64,000 nt of DNA from Lachnospiraceae bacterium (GTDB taxonomy: Bacteria; Bacillota; Clostridia; Lachnospirales; Lachnospiraceae): contig JAHAYJ010000093.1 in NCBI GenBank assembly GCA_018384375.1, forward strand, positions 1 through 64,000, read 5' to 3'. Each line of letters begins with the position of its first letter. Position 1 is the first letter of the stretch. The position numbers and the translations under genes were made by a program. The notes beneath the pieces were generated by a model. It was not told where the DNA came from, did no database searches, and worked only from the letters and a program-made list of their open reading frames with translations. Below, one piece after another: positions 28,015-35,538 of the stretch.

Positions 28015-28620
28015 ATGAAAAACTTATTAAACTACCAGACATCTGAATATGATTGCGGTCCTGTCACGTTACTGAACGGAATCCGCTACCTGTTTGACCG
28101 GGAAGAAATCTATCCCGATATGGTTAAGTTTATCATGCTTTACTGCATGGACTCTTATAATGAAGCCGGAGAGATCTGCAAACGCGGCACCTCACCGGCC
28201 GCCATGAATTACATTACCAGCTGGCTTAATCACTTTTCCGAAGTCAAAAGGTTTCCTCTTTACTGTGAATTTTTTACAGGTGAAGAGGTCGTTATTGAAC
28301 CTGGAAGCCGGATTACTTCCGCACTTGAAAAGGGTGGTGTCGTACTGCTTCGGCTTTTTCTGGAGGTACCCCATTACGTTCTTCTTACCGGTACTGCAGA
28401 AGACAGAATCCTGCTCTTTGATCCCTATTACGAGGAGGAGGATGATCCGGAATTTGACGAGGAATATCAAACAGACGAGATCCGGTTTCTATATGACTGT
28501 CCTAAAAAGGCAAACCGTTCCGTTACCATGGAACGTCTCAACCGGACTACAAAGGGCTATTACGAAATGGGGTGCTATCCCTGCCGTGAGGCACTGATCA
28601 TGTACAGACGTGAGCGTTAA
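28015..28620 (+). CDS. C39-like cysteine peptidase-fold protein
   Basis: Protein of 201 residues from the ATG at 28015; a longer frame starting with TTG runs through the promoter and is rejected. The sequence NYQTSEYDCGPVTLLNGI resembles the active-site start of C39/C39-like bacteriocin-processing peptidases, giving a candidate triad of C14, H120 (VPHYVLLTG) and D136 (LLFDPYY). There is no signal peptide or membrane segment, and no ABC transporter domain as in bacteriocin exporters, so it appears cytoplasmic and stand-alone. No bacteriocin precursor is adjacent. The function is unknown; peptide cleavage or a non-proteolytic amidohydrolase are both possible. A bidirectional terminator follows. 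Confidence 0.75.
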   Translation: MKNLLNYQTSEYDCGPVTLLNGIRYLFDREEIYPDMVKFIMLYCMDSYNEAGEICKRGTSPAAMNYITSWLNHFSEVKRFPLYCEFFTGEEVVIEPGSRITSALEKGGVVLLRLFLEVPHYVLLTGTAEDRILLFDPYYEEEDDPEFDEEYQTDEIRFLYDCPKKANRSVTMERLNRTTKGYYEMGCYPCREALIMYRRER

Positions 28621-28726
28621 AGCTGCGCAGAATGCCATAAAGAAGTCTTTACACAGCTGTCAAAAGCATGATTCCCTGCACGGTAAGCCTTATAAGGAAT
28701 TTCGCTGAATTTGGCAGAAACAGCCA

Positions 28727-29006
28727 GTACAAATGCTTATTGCACCGGCCGGATGAAACTCAAAGCCGGTGGTGGAATCTATGTGTAAGGAACAATTCGG
28801 AAACGGGGCGTAAAAAATCAACCCGCGCAATGAAAAATAAAGCTCTCAGACTTTACCTGTTCGAAGCGAAGCGAGTTTAAAGTCTGAGAGCTGTTTTTAT
28901 TTTTCATGCGCGGATTAGATTTTTCTTGCCCCGCTTTCCGTGTGACGAGCACATAGATTCCACCACCGCTTTTCAAACAGTCATCCGGACAATGGCATTA
29001 TTGTAC
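28727..29006. repeat. 280-bp imperfect long palindrome between convergent genes
   Basis: Two arms of about 130 bp (28727-28855 and 28876-29006) are imperfect reverse complements. Shared blocks read on both strands include AGTACAA, CCGGATGA, GGTGGTGGAATCTATGTG, a CGGGGC run, CCGCGCA, ATGAAAAATAAA and CTCTCAGACTTTA. The loop is about 20 bp (GTTCGAAGCGAAGCG). The innermost stem is flanked by T-rich runs on both strands and can terminate both the C39-like gene and spoVT. It fills most of the 411-bp gap, and the small open frames within it look non-coding. It could be a MITE-like element or a structured RNA. Confidence 0.8.
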
Positions 29007-29031
29007 TTGTTGTTTATGGAAGGTACTTTAA

Positions 29032-29577
29032 TTACTGCTCCATCTGTCTTCCCAGAAAGCCTGCTGCGGATTGCAGGAGCTTCTGCTCCACCTCTCCCAT
29101 TTTCCCTTTTTCCCCATTATCAATCAAAATCACTCCACCAATCATATCTCCTTCGCAGATAATCGGATAGATCGCCTCCTGTGTAAATTCATCGGTGACG
29201 TCCTGCGCAATCGGTATAAAATTCGCCTCGCCTTTCGAAGCAATGACAATCTCACGCTTACCCAACCGTTCCTCAAGCTCCCTGCTGATAGACTTCCCGA
29301 GAATGCCTTTGTATCCGCCTGATACTGCTATAAACTGGTCTCTATCTGCAATCAATGCTGTTCTACCCGATGCCTGCGCAAGACTTTCCGCATACTGTTT
29401 AGCAAAGGTGCTCATCTCACCGATCGGAGAATATTTCTTCAGGATGATCTCTCCCTCTCTGTCTGTAAATATTTCCAGCGGATCCGACTCTCTGATGCGG
29501 AGCGTCCGCCTGATCTCCTTTGGAATGACAATACGGCCCAAATCATCTATCCTACGCACTATGCCTGTTGCTTTCAT
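29032..29577 (-). CDS. spoVT: Stage V sporulation protein T-like regulator
   Basis: Transcription regulator of 181 residues. An N-terminal AbrB swapped-hairpin DNA-binding domain (MKATGIVRRIDDLGRIVIP, residues 1-50) is followed by a GAF-like sensor domain (about 55-178). This is the SpoVT architecture; in Bacillus it tunes sigma-G dependent forespore genes. CGGAGG precedes the ATG, and a sigma-G-like promoter lies about 75 bp upstream, matching the known forespore control of spoVT. It ends beside the long palindrome, which probably provides its terminator. This is one of the clearest signs that the organism sporulates. Confidence 0.95.
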   Translation of the reverse strand: MKATGIVRRIDDLGRIVIPKEIRRTLRIRESDPLEIFTDREGEIILKKYSPIGEMSTFAKQYAESLAQASGRTALIADRDQFIAVSGGYKGILGKSISRELEERLGKREIVIASKGEANFIPIAQDVTDEFTQEAIYPIICEGDMIGGVILIDNGEKGKMGEVEQKLLQSAAGFLGRQMEQ

Positions 29578-29648
29578 TTTCCTTATTTTTCCTCCGTTAT
29601 CTTATACATGATTTCGATTTATAGATTCCAAATCATTGGATATGGAGT

Positions 29649-29677
29649 TAGTATGTGGAAAATTGGTAATAATATTC
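29649..29677 (-). promoter_or_regulatory. Sigma-G-like promoter of spoVT
   Basis: GAATA at 29677-29673, a 17-bp spacer and CATACTA at 29655-29649. These match the Bacillus sigma-G pattern GnATR / CATnnTA. No good sigma-A box was seen in the same gap. Confidence 0.6.
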
Positions 29678-29788
29678 GCAGTATGTTCACGAAATATCTG
29701 CCCGACTATATTCTGAAAATTCATGTTTATTAAGCGTAGACTCTCCAATCTGCCTTGCCCCTATCATCAGCGTAAGTTTCTTGTAAAA

Positions 29789-31672
29789 CTAATTTTCCTG
29801 AAGCTCTTCCAAATCTGTCTCCGTCTCCAGCATTCTCTCCAATAAGGTTTCCTGCTTATGTTCCTCTTCCTCTATCTGTTTCTGCAGTTCCATCAGCTTC
29901 TGATAATCTGATGCAAGTGCCGGATCCAAAAGCTGCATCTTCAGTGAAGCTGTGTTTTCCTCACTCTCTGCCAGCTGGTTTTCATATTTTTCAAGCTGTT
30001 TTACCAGTCTGGATTTTATTTTCCCCGGATTGTAATAGGTTTTTTTATCAAATACGTCCTGTAAGGTAGGTTCCTGCCGTTCCGGCTTTTTGTCCGGCCG
30101 CTTAACATCTGTCTGATCAAATTCCAGAATTCCGGTAGCCACCTGCTTTACAAAATATCTGTCATGAGAGACAAACAAAACAGTTCCCGGAAAACCGAGC
30201 AGCATCTGCTCCAATGCTTCTTTCCCCGGCAGATCCATATGATTTGTGGGTTCATCCAAGATCAAAAGATTCGGTCTTGTCTGGAACATCTTGCACAGGG
30301 CCAGTCTCACCTTCTCTCCTCCGGAAAGCTGCCCCATTTTCTTCATCACTTCCTCCTGGGAAAACAGAAAGCTTCCCAGGGCGCTCCTTATTTCCTCACG
30401 AAGCAGCTTCGGATATTCTTCCCAAAAATTGTCAAGAACCGTCTGTTCCGGATCTGCATCATTCACCACCGCTTTTTGCTGGTCAAAATATCCCCACTCT
30501 ACATTGGGACCGAATGTGAAGCTTCCGCCTAAGGGTTTTATCATGCCGACCAGCGTTTTCAGCAACGTGGATTTTCCCTTTCCGTTTTCGCCAATAATTG
30601 CAAGCCGATCCCCCTTTTTCAATTCAAAGGATATCTGACTTAATTCTTTATCGTAACCGATTTTTAAATTTCTGACAGACAATACATCCGTATAGCTTTC
30701 TATTCTCGGCGTAAACATGGCATGAAAGGTTTTTGTGTCAAAACGTCTGGGCTTTTCTATTTTAACCATATGTTCAATGGCCATTCTCTTTGAGCGTGTG
30801 GCAGCCACCTTTGTAGGTGTATTTTTCCATTTCTCAATCCAGTCATTCAGACGCTTTATTTCCTTTTGTTGCTCCTCATAGTCCTTTGTCTGTTTGATCA
30901 GATTTTCTTCCTTCTGCTTCAAAAAAGCAGTATAATTGCCGGGATATCTTTTCAGTTGATGATATTCTATCTCATAAGTCACATCAATGACTCTGTCCAG
31001 AAACATCCGGTCATGGGAGACAATGACCACAGCCTTGTCATAATTTTTTAAATACTCCTCCAGCCACTCGATCGTTGGCAGATCCAGATGGTTTGTCGGC
31101 TCATCCAGCAGCATAATATCCGGTCTGCCAAGCAGCAGCTTGATGAATGCCACCTTTGTCTGCTGCCCGCCCGAAAAGCTTCCGATCGGACGTTTCAGAT
31201 CCTCTAACGGGAATCCGAACTGCTGAAACATAATCTCCATATCCCTGCGCCAGGTATAGCCTCTTTGTGCCTCCATCCTTTTTTGCAGATTATCATATTC
31301 GTATAGCAGCTCCGGAGTTTCTTCTCCCCGGTGAAGTGCCTGTTCAATTTCTGCCATTCTTTCCTCACAGGCAAAAACAGATGCAAAGGTCTTCCTGATT
31401 TCTTCCTCCACCGTAATTTCTCCGTCGGTAAAGCTGACCTGCCGCAGATAACCTATTTCCTGCTTTCCCGCCATCACAATTCCGCATTCCTCGTCGCTAT
31501 CCGGATTACTCATTTTGATGTCCCCTGCAATCAGCTTCAATAATGTAGTTTTACCACAACCGTTTCTACCTACTACTGCAATTTTTTCTTTATCATGAAT
31601 TTCAAAATTCACATCCTCCAGTATGGTATCTGCAGCATATTGTACCAACGCATGTTTGATCTGATATCTCAT
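29789..31672 (-). CDS. ABC-F family ribosome-associated ATPase
   Basis: Protein of 627 residues with two ABC domains and no membrane segments. The first domain has GRNGCGKTT, SFSGGQQTK and IMLLDEPTNHLD. An interdomain linker follows with basic/Trp-rich LNDWIEKWKNTPTKVAATR, then a second domain with GENGKGKST, LSGGEKVRL and LLILDEPTNHMD. A C-terminal coiled coil covers about residues 555-625. ABC-F proteins bind the ribosomal E site and either help stalled translation or protect from antibiotics. The gene follows rsgA by 18 bp and shares its attenuated promoter. The housekeeping YdiF-like type is more likely than a dedicated resistance factor, but sequence alone does not decide. Confidence 0.92.
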   Translation of the reverse strand: MRYQIKHALVQYAADTILEDVNFEIHDKEKIAVVGRNGCGKTTLLKLIAGDIKMSNPDSDEECGIVMAGKQEIGYLRQVSFTDGEITVEEEIRKTFASVFACEERMAEIEQALHRGEETPELLYEYDNLQKRMEAQRGYTWRRDMEIMFQQFGFPLEDLKRPIGSFSGGQQTKVAFIKLLLGRPDIMLLDEPTNHLDLPTIEWLEEYLKNYDKAVVIVSHDRMFLDRVIDVTYEIEYHQLKRYPGNYTAFLKQKEENLIKQTKDYEEQQKEIKRLNDWIEKWKNTPTKVAATRSKRMAIEHMVKIEKPRRFDTKTFHAMFTPRIESYTDVLSVRNLKIGYDKELSQISFELKKGDRLAIIGENGKGKSTLLKTLVGMIKPLGGSFTFGPNVEWGYFDQQKAVVNDADPEQTVLDNFWEEYPKLLREEIRSALGSFLFSQEEVMKKMGQLSGGEKVRLALCKMFQTRPNLLILDEPTNHMDLPGKEALEQMLLGFPGTVLFVSHDRYFVKQVATGILEFDQTDVKRPDKKPERQEPTLQDVFDKKTYYNPGKIKSRLVKQLEKYENQLAESEENTASLKMQLLDPALASDYQKLMELQKQIEEEEHKQETLLERMLETETDLEELQEN

Positions 31673-31690
31673 TTTACCGTACTTACCCTT

Positions 31691-32710
31691 CTATCTTTTT
31701 CTTGACATATCTCTTCTTGCTCTGCCAATTTTTTTCATCATGATCTGTTTTCTCTCTTTGGAAAATACTTCCTCCCGCAGCATATCCCGGTAGGTCTTCC
31801 ATCGCTTTGGGGAGAGCGTTCCATTCTCCAGAGCCGCACGGATTGCACAGCCCGGTTCGTTCCCATGACTGCAGTCAGAGAACCTGCAGCGACTTATCAG
31901 CTCTTCTATCTCTTCAAAAGAGATTTGCAGTCCCTGCTCCACATCACTGACAACCAGCCTCCTGATTCCGGGTGTATCAATAATACGCCCGCCACCTGAC
32001 AGCACTGTTCCGTCGGGCAATGTAATTTTTTCCGGAAGAAACATACACTGCTTATAGGTTGTTGTATGGCGCCCCTGTGCATCTGCTTCCCGGATATCGC
32101 CTGTTAACATCTCATTCCTTCCCATCAATGTATTTACAAGAGATGATTTTCCCACCCCGGATGAACCTAATAGAACGATAGTCTTTCCTTTTTCAAAGAA
32201 GCGTGCCATTTCCGCAATTCCCTCTCCCGTAACGGAACTGATGCAAAATACATCAATACCGGGAGCAACTCTGGATATCTGCTGCAGATATTCAGACACA
32301 TCTTCGCACAGATCCACCTTGGTCAAGACAATGACAGGTGTTGCCCCGCTTTGCCAGGCAACCGTCAAATATCTTTCCAGTTTCGAAATGTGAAAATCCC
32401 GATTTAGAGACATGGTAATAAATACAAAATCAAAATTTGCCGCCACCGCAAGATCCGACTGCCCCTGAGTTGCATTCAGACGCATAAATACAGATTTTCT
32501 CGGCCGGACTTCGGTAATCAGGCTATCTCCGTTTTCATTGTAAGTGATCTCCACCTCATCTCCAACTGTGGGAAACGCAATTATCTCATTTGCATGATAG
32601 AAATTTGCTGTCTTTAATCTACCATATAGTTTCTCATTTCCTGCTAATAATTCATATCTTTCCCTGTGCACTGCCATAACAGTTGCAGTTTCATAATTAC
32701 TCTGATTCAT
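31691..32710 (-). CDS. rsgA: Ribosome small subunit-dependent GTPase A
   Basis: Circularly permuted GTPase of 339 residues that matures 30S subunits. It has an N-terminal OB-fold, then G-motifs in permuted order: VLTKVDL (G4), GSSGVGKSSL (G1), a T-rich switch (GRHTTTY) and DTPGIR (G3). A zinc-binding C-terminal region follows (CRFSDCSHGNEPGC). I start at the ATG at 32710 (MNQSNYETATVM); an upstream in-frame extension would read through the leader region just after the attenuator and lacks a ribosome site. The leader upstream carries a small coding sequence and a terminator, so expression should respond to translation status. The ABC-F gene is downstream in the same operon. Confidence 0.94.
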   Translation of the reverse strand: MNQSNYETATVMAVHRERYELLAGNEKLYGRLKTANFYHANEIIAFPTVGDEVEITYNENGDSLITEVRPRKSVFMRLNATQGQSDLAVAANFDFVFITMSLNRDFHISKLERYLTVAWQSGATPVIVLTKVDLCEDVSEYLQQISRVAPGIDVFCISSVTGEGIAEMARFFEKGKTIVLLGSSGVGKSSLVNTLMGRNEMLTGDIREADAQGRHTTTYKQCMFLPEKITLPDGTVLSGGGRIIDTPGIRRLVVSDVEQGLQISFEEIEELISRCRFSDCSHGNEPGCAIRAALENGTLSPKRWKTYRDMLREEVFSKERKQIMMKKIGRARRDMSRKR

Positions 32711-32771
32711 TGTTTTCTCTCTTATCCTCTTCTTTTCTCTTAGTTGCAAGTAAATTTGATCCGCGATTGCA

Positions 32772-32805
32772 TAAAAAAAGCGTGGCATCCTTTTGAATAC
32801 CACGC
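32772..32805 (-). terminator. Attenuator terminator between leader peptide and rsgA
   Basis: Minus strand: GCGTGGTATTC, loop AAAA, GGATGCCACGC (11 bp with two G-U pairs), then seven T. It lies 33 bp after the leader stop and about 60 bp before rsgA. A 9-base pair of complements flanks it: GATTGCATA (32872-32864, in the leader frame) and TATGCAATC (32773-32765). These could form an alternative fold. Confidence 0.85.
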
Positions 32806-32837
32806 AAATCAATCTGTAAATAGAATCATGAGTTTCC

Positions 32838-32912
32838 TTATCTATCCATAAACGAGGTAATCCTATGCAATCTTCTGTTGTTCTTATTCCTATTCTTAAT
32901 CGTCGTCATCAT
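32838..32912 (-). CDS. Leader peptide of the rsgA-ABC-F operon (24 residues)
   Basis: A short frame starting ATG-ATG at 32912 behind an excellent ribosome site (AGAAGGAGG, 7-base spacing) and ending TAA at 32838. The peptide begins MMTTIKNRNK and is rich in Asn, Arg and Lys, with paired Asn-Asn and Arg-Arg. It follows a consensus promoter and precedes a strong terminator, the arrangement of a ribosome-mediated attenuator. Its ribosome-site stretch GAGGTAATTC (32922-32913) is complementary to GGATTACCTC within its own frame, so the unread RNA can hide the start. It is too short to be found by length filters. That it is translated and regulatory is inference, but three independent signals agree. 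Confidence 0.75.
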   Translation of the reverse strand: MMTTIKNRNKNNRRLHRITSFMDR

Positions 32913-32964
32913 GAATTACCTCCTTCTCTCAAAATTTGTTTACAAAAATTTCCTCTACCTGCAC

Positions 32965-32994
32965 ATCATAAGACTGACCCATATCATTTGTCAA
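32965..32994 (-). promoter_or_regulatory. Consensus promoter of the leader-rsgA-ABC-F transcript
   Basis: TTGACA at 32994-32989, an 18-bp spacer, TATGAT at 32970-32965. It lies in the 116-bp gap between the MATE stop and the leader peptide. Confidence 0.8.
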
Positions 32995-33028
32995 CTGTTT
33001 TCTACCCTCTTCCTTTTCGTTCAGTTCC

Positions 33029-34372
33029 TTATGCGTTGAGGCTCTGCATCCATTTTTTTCTTTTTAGCACGATCAGGGATATCCCGAACCGGATACACTC
33101 CTCCAGAGAAAGAATAAAGTAAACATAGGGAATTGACAGCTCAAGCACAAACGCTGCCAAAAGTCCGAGAGGAACACCAAACAGCCAGGTGCCGATCAGA
33201 TCGATCAGCATCACGTATTTGGTCCTTCCACCGCTCCTGATGATTCCGCCGCCTACGATCATATTCTGTACCTTAAACGGTGCAATCACTGCATAGGCGA
33301 TCAAGATTTGTTTCGTCAGGTGCTTTACCGACTCCTCTACCTGATAAAGCGCCACATAGTATGACCTGGTAAGGACAATGAAAACGGAAAGCAGCAATGA
33401 ACCGGCAAAACCGTAAAAAATCAGTTTTTTGGCGTCCTGATAGGCTCTCTCATATTCCGCCTTTCCAAGTGTCTTTCCGATAAGCACACCGGCAGCCTGA
33501 GATAATCCGCACAGAGCGCCGATCATCAGTCCCTGAACGGGATTGATCAGGGTCATAGCCGCGCATGCCTCTGTACCCAGGTGCCCGTAAATCCCGGCAT
33601 AAATATTTTCACCAAGACTCCACATCAATTCACAGACAAGCACAGGCAACAGCATGGATGCATATTGCATCCAGTCAAAACAAGTATGATCTTTCTCTCT
33701 GCCTGTCTCCTTTTGCAGACACTCCCTGTATTTCAATAGTAGCAGAAGCATCAGCAAAAAGTTTGCCGCTTGTGACACTGTCGTTGCAATTGCTGCGCCT
33801 TCCGCTCCCATTGGTGCGATGCCAAGCTTCCCAAAAATCAATATGTAATTTAGCCCTGTGTTTAAAAATGCTGCAAGGATGCTGGCATAAAGAGGAAGAG
33901 AAGCCTTTTCCATGCATCGGAACAAGGTTGACAGCAAGGTTGCACCGGCAATGGGAAGAAAGGTTCCCGCAAGGATCGTAAGATAGCCGGCGGCAGTCAG
34001 CAGCGTTGCCTCATCCTGTGTGTAAAGCCACATAATCTGCCTGGGAAAAGCAATGCACAATACCGTAAAAATACCTGCCAGCCCGATTGCAATGATCAGA
34101 TTTACAAAAAAGCTTCTTCTGACCTCCTGTTTATTTTTTTGTCCCATATATTGTGAGATCATGATTCCTGCAACCGCACCGATTGCAGAAGCCAGCACAG
34201 AAAAAACCGAAGAAAACTTTCCTGCCAGCCCAACACCTGCAACGCTTACGCTGCCGAGCTGTCCGATCATAATCTGATCAATGATACTGAAGGATGCCTG
34301 AAGCATGGATTGCAGTGCTACCGGAACGGCAAGATTACACACTGTCCTGAAAAAGCTCTTTTCTTGTTCCAT
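33029..34372 (-). CDS. MATE family efflux transporter
   Basis: Twelve-helix cation-drug antiporter of 447 residues from the chosen start. MEQEKSFFRTVCNLAVPVAL is the typical cytoplasmic start and first helix, and the internal duplication of six plus six helices is evident (SFSIIDQIMIGQLGSVSVAG in the first half, AGIYGHLGTEACAAMT in the second). The ATG at 34372 follows TAGGAGGT; a longer frame upstream runs through the promoter. It has its own promoter and no good terminator before the next promoter. Substrates are unknown; the family exports cationic drugs, dyes and flavins. Confidence 0.92.
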   Translation of the reverse strand: MEQEKSFFRTVCNLAVPVALQSMLQASFSIIDQIMIGQLGSVSVAGVGLAGKFSSVFSVLASAIGAVAGIMISQYMGQKNKQEVRRSFFVNLIIAIGLAGIFTVLCIAFPRQIMWLYTQDEATLLTAAGYLTILAGTFLPIAGATLLSTLFRCMEKASLPLYASILAAFLNTGLNYILIFGKLGIAPMGAEGAAIATTVSQAANFLLMLLLLLKYRECLQKETGREKDHTCFDWMQYASMLLPVLVCELMWSLGENIYAGIYGHLGTEACAAMTLINPVQGLMIGALCGLSQAAGVLIGKTLGKAEYERAYQDAKKLIFYGFAGSLLLSVFIVLTRSYYVALYQVEESVKHLTKQILIAYAVIAPFKVQNMIVGGGIIRSGGRTKYVMLIDLIGTWLFGVPLGLLAAFVLELSIPYVYFILSLEECIRFGISLIVLKRKKWMQSLNA

Positions 34373-34403
34373 CGTGATACCTCCTAAAAATATCTGCAGC
34401 TTT

Positions 34404-34432
34404 ATTGTATCCCGAACCCTACACAAATTCAA
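34404..34432 (-). promoter_or_regulatory. Promoter of the MATE gene
   Basis: TTGAAT at 34432-34427, a 17-bp spacer, TACAAT at 34409-34404; the ATG at 34372 is about 30 bp further on. Confidence 0.7.
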
Positions 34433-34449
34433 AGGTTAAACGCATAACC

Positions 34450-34500
34450 CATCACAAAAATAAGACGCATTGTTTGTGCATAACTTACAAACAATGCGTC
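34450..34500 (-). terminator. Terminator of the fucose-isomerase/LacI operon
   Basis: Minus strand: GACGCATTGTTTGT, a 9-base loop, ACAAACAATGCGTC (14 bp perfect stem), then TTATTTTTG. It begins 14 bp after the lacI-family stop. Confidence 0.85.
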
Positions 34501-34513
34501 CTCATGATAAATG

Positions 34514-35524
34514 CTAATTTGGAGCAATACCGGTACTCTCACGCTCGATCAATGTTACCGGCAGCATAACGGTCGTTTCAATTTCCTTTTTTTCCTTCAA
34601 TTCCCGCAGCTTTTGAACAGCAATTTCTGCCCTCATGGCAACATCCTGCTTTACTGATGTAAGCGTGGGGGAAATCAGGCTGCACATGGGCGTATCATCA
34701 AATCCCGCGACCGAAATATCGCCGGGAACAGAAATACCCTGCTTCGTCAAAAAGTGGATCATTTCCACTGCATAAAAATCCGAGACAGCAAAAATTGCCG
34801 AATAGCTTCTCAGTCTGCTAAGGTTTTTAAGATAATAATCCTCACGCTCCTGTTTTTGCATGGGAATCAACATAAAATCCGCATATTCCCTGCCAAAGCC
34901 TTCACAAAATCCCTCGAAACGCTCCTTATCCACACAGACCTGATTATCCGAAATACACAAGCCCCGGCGGTGTCCCTTTTGCCTGAAATAGCTTCCTACC
35001 TGATAACCGCCGTCGTAGTTGTTGATCGTTATATTATAAATTCGCTCCGCCTGGTCACAGTAGCCATCATATACGACAAAGGGAATCCGCATATGGCTCC
35101 TCAGATACATATAATCCTGGTCACAGAACCCGATCAGTACCAGTCCATCCATATTCCACATGGAAGCAAATTTGATGATCTCTTCCGGATCGGTGGTTTT
35201 CTTTACCATCATGAACTGGCCATTTTTTTCAAGCTCTGTAGAAAGACTGTTGAGAGAAGAGGCAATAAACACATCCTCTAACGTATGCGATTCATACTTT
35301 TCATGATCATTGACGACAACACCAATAATTCTGGAGGAATTCTGAGCCAGCAGGATTCCCGCCATGCTGGGGATATATTGCCTTTCCTCCAAAAGAACCT
35401 GTACTCTTTTGACCGTTTCATCGGATATCTTCCTGGTTTTCCCATGCAGTACATTTGACACTGTTGCAGTGCTGAGTCCCAGTTCCTGTGCAATGTCAGA
35501 GATCCTAACCCGCTTATCCTCCAT
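34514..35524 (-). CDS. LacI family transcriptional regulator
   Basis: Sugar-responsive DNA-binding protein of 336 residues. The N-terminal helix-turn-helix and hinge are VRISDIAQELGLSTATVSNV and an HGKTRKISDETVKRV stretch. A periplasmic-binding-protein-like effector domain follows (about 60-336), with the dimer/effector hallmark DISVAGFDDTPMC. The ATG at 35524 has GAGAGGT upstream and lies 14 bp after the fucI stop. It is last in the five-gene sugar operon and most probably regulates it in response to a pentose, fucose or ketohexose intermediate. No clear palindromic operator was located by eye. Confidence 0.92.
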   Translation of the reverse strand: MEDKRVRISDIAQELGLSTATVSNVLHGKTRKISDETVKRVQVLLEERQYIPSMAGILLAQNSSRIIGVVVNDHEKYESHTLEDVFIASSLNSLSTELEKNGQFMMVKKTTDPEEIIKFASMWNMDGLVLIGFCDQDYMYLRSHMRIPFVVYDGYCDQAERIYNITINNYDGGYQVGSYFRQKGHRRGLCISDNQVCVDKERFEGFCEGFGREYADFMLIPMQKQEREDYYLKNLSRLRSYSAIFAVSDFYAVEMIHFLTKQGISVPGDISVAGFDDTPMCSLISPTLTSVKQDVAMRAEIAVQKLRELKEKKEIETTVMLPVTLIERESTGIAPN

Positions 35525-35538
35525 CTGGTACCTCTCTG

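Noticed and set aside
28668-28880. Plus-strand 70-codon frame and others inside the 28.7-29.0 kb palindrome
   Set aside because: They lie within inverted repeat arms, have low-complexity translation and no good ribosome site; the repeat structure explains the sequence.
31691-32710. Idea that ABC-F and MATE genes form a dedicated antibiotic-resistance island
   Set aside because: Base composition matches neighbours, no mobile element or integrase is near, and rsgA is a housekeeping gene; an intrinsic locus is more likely.
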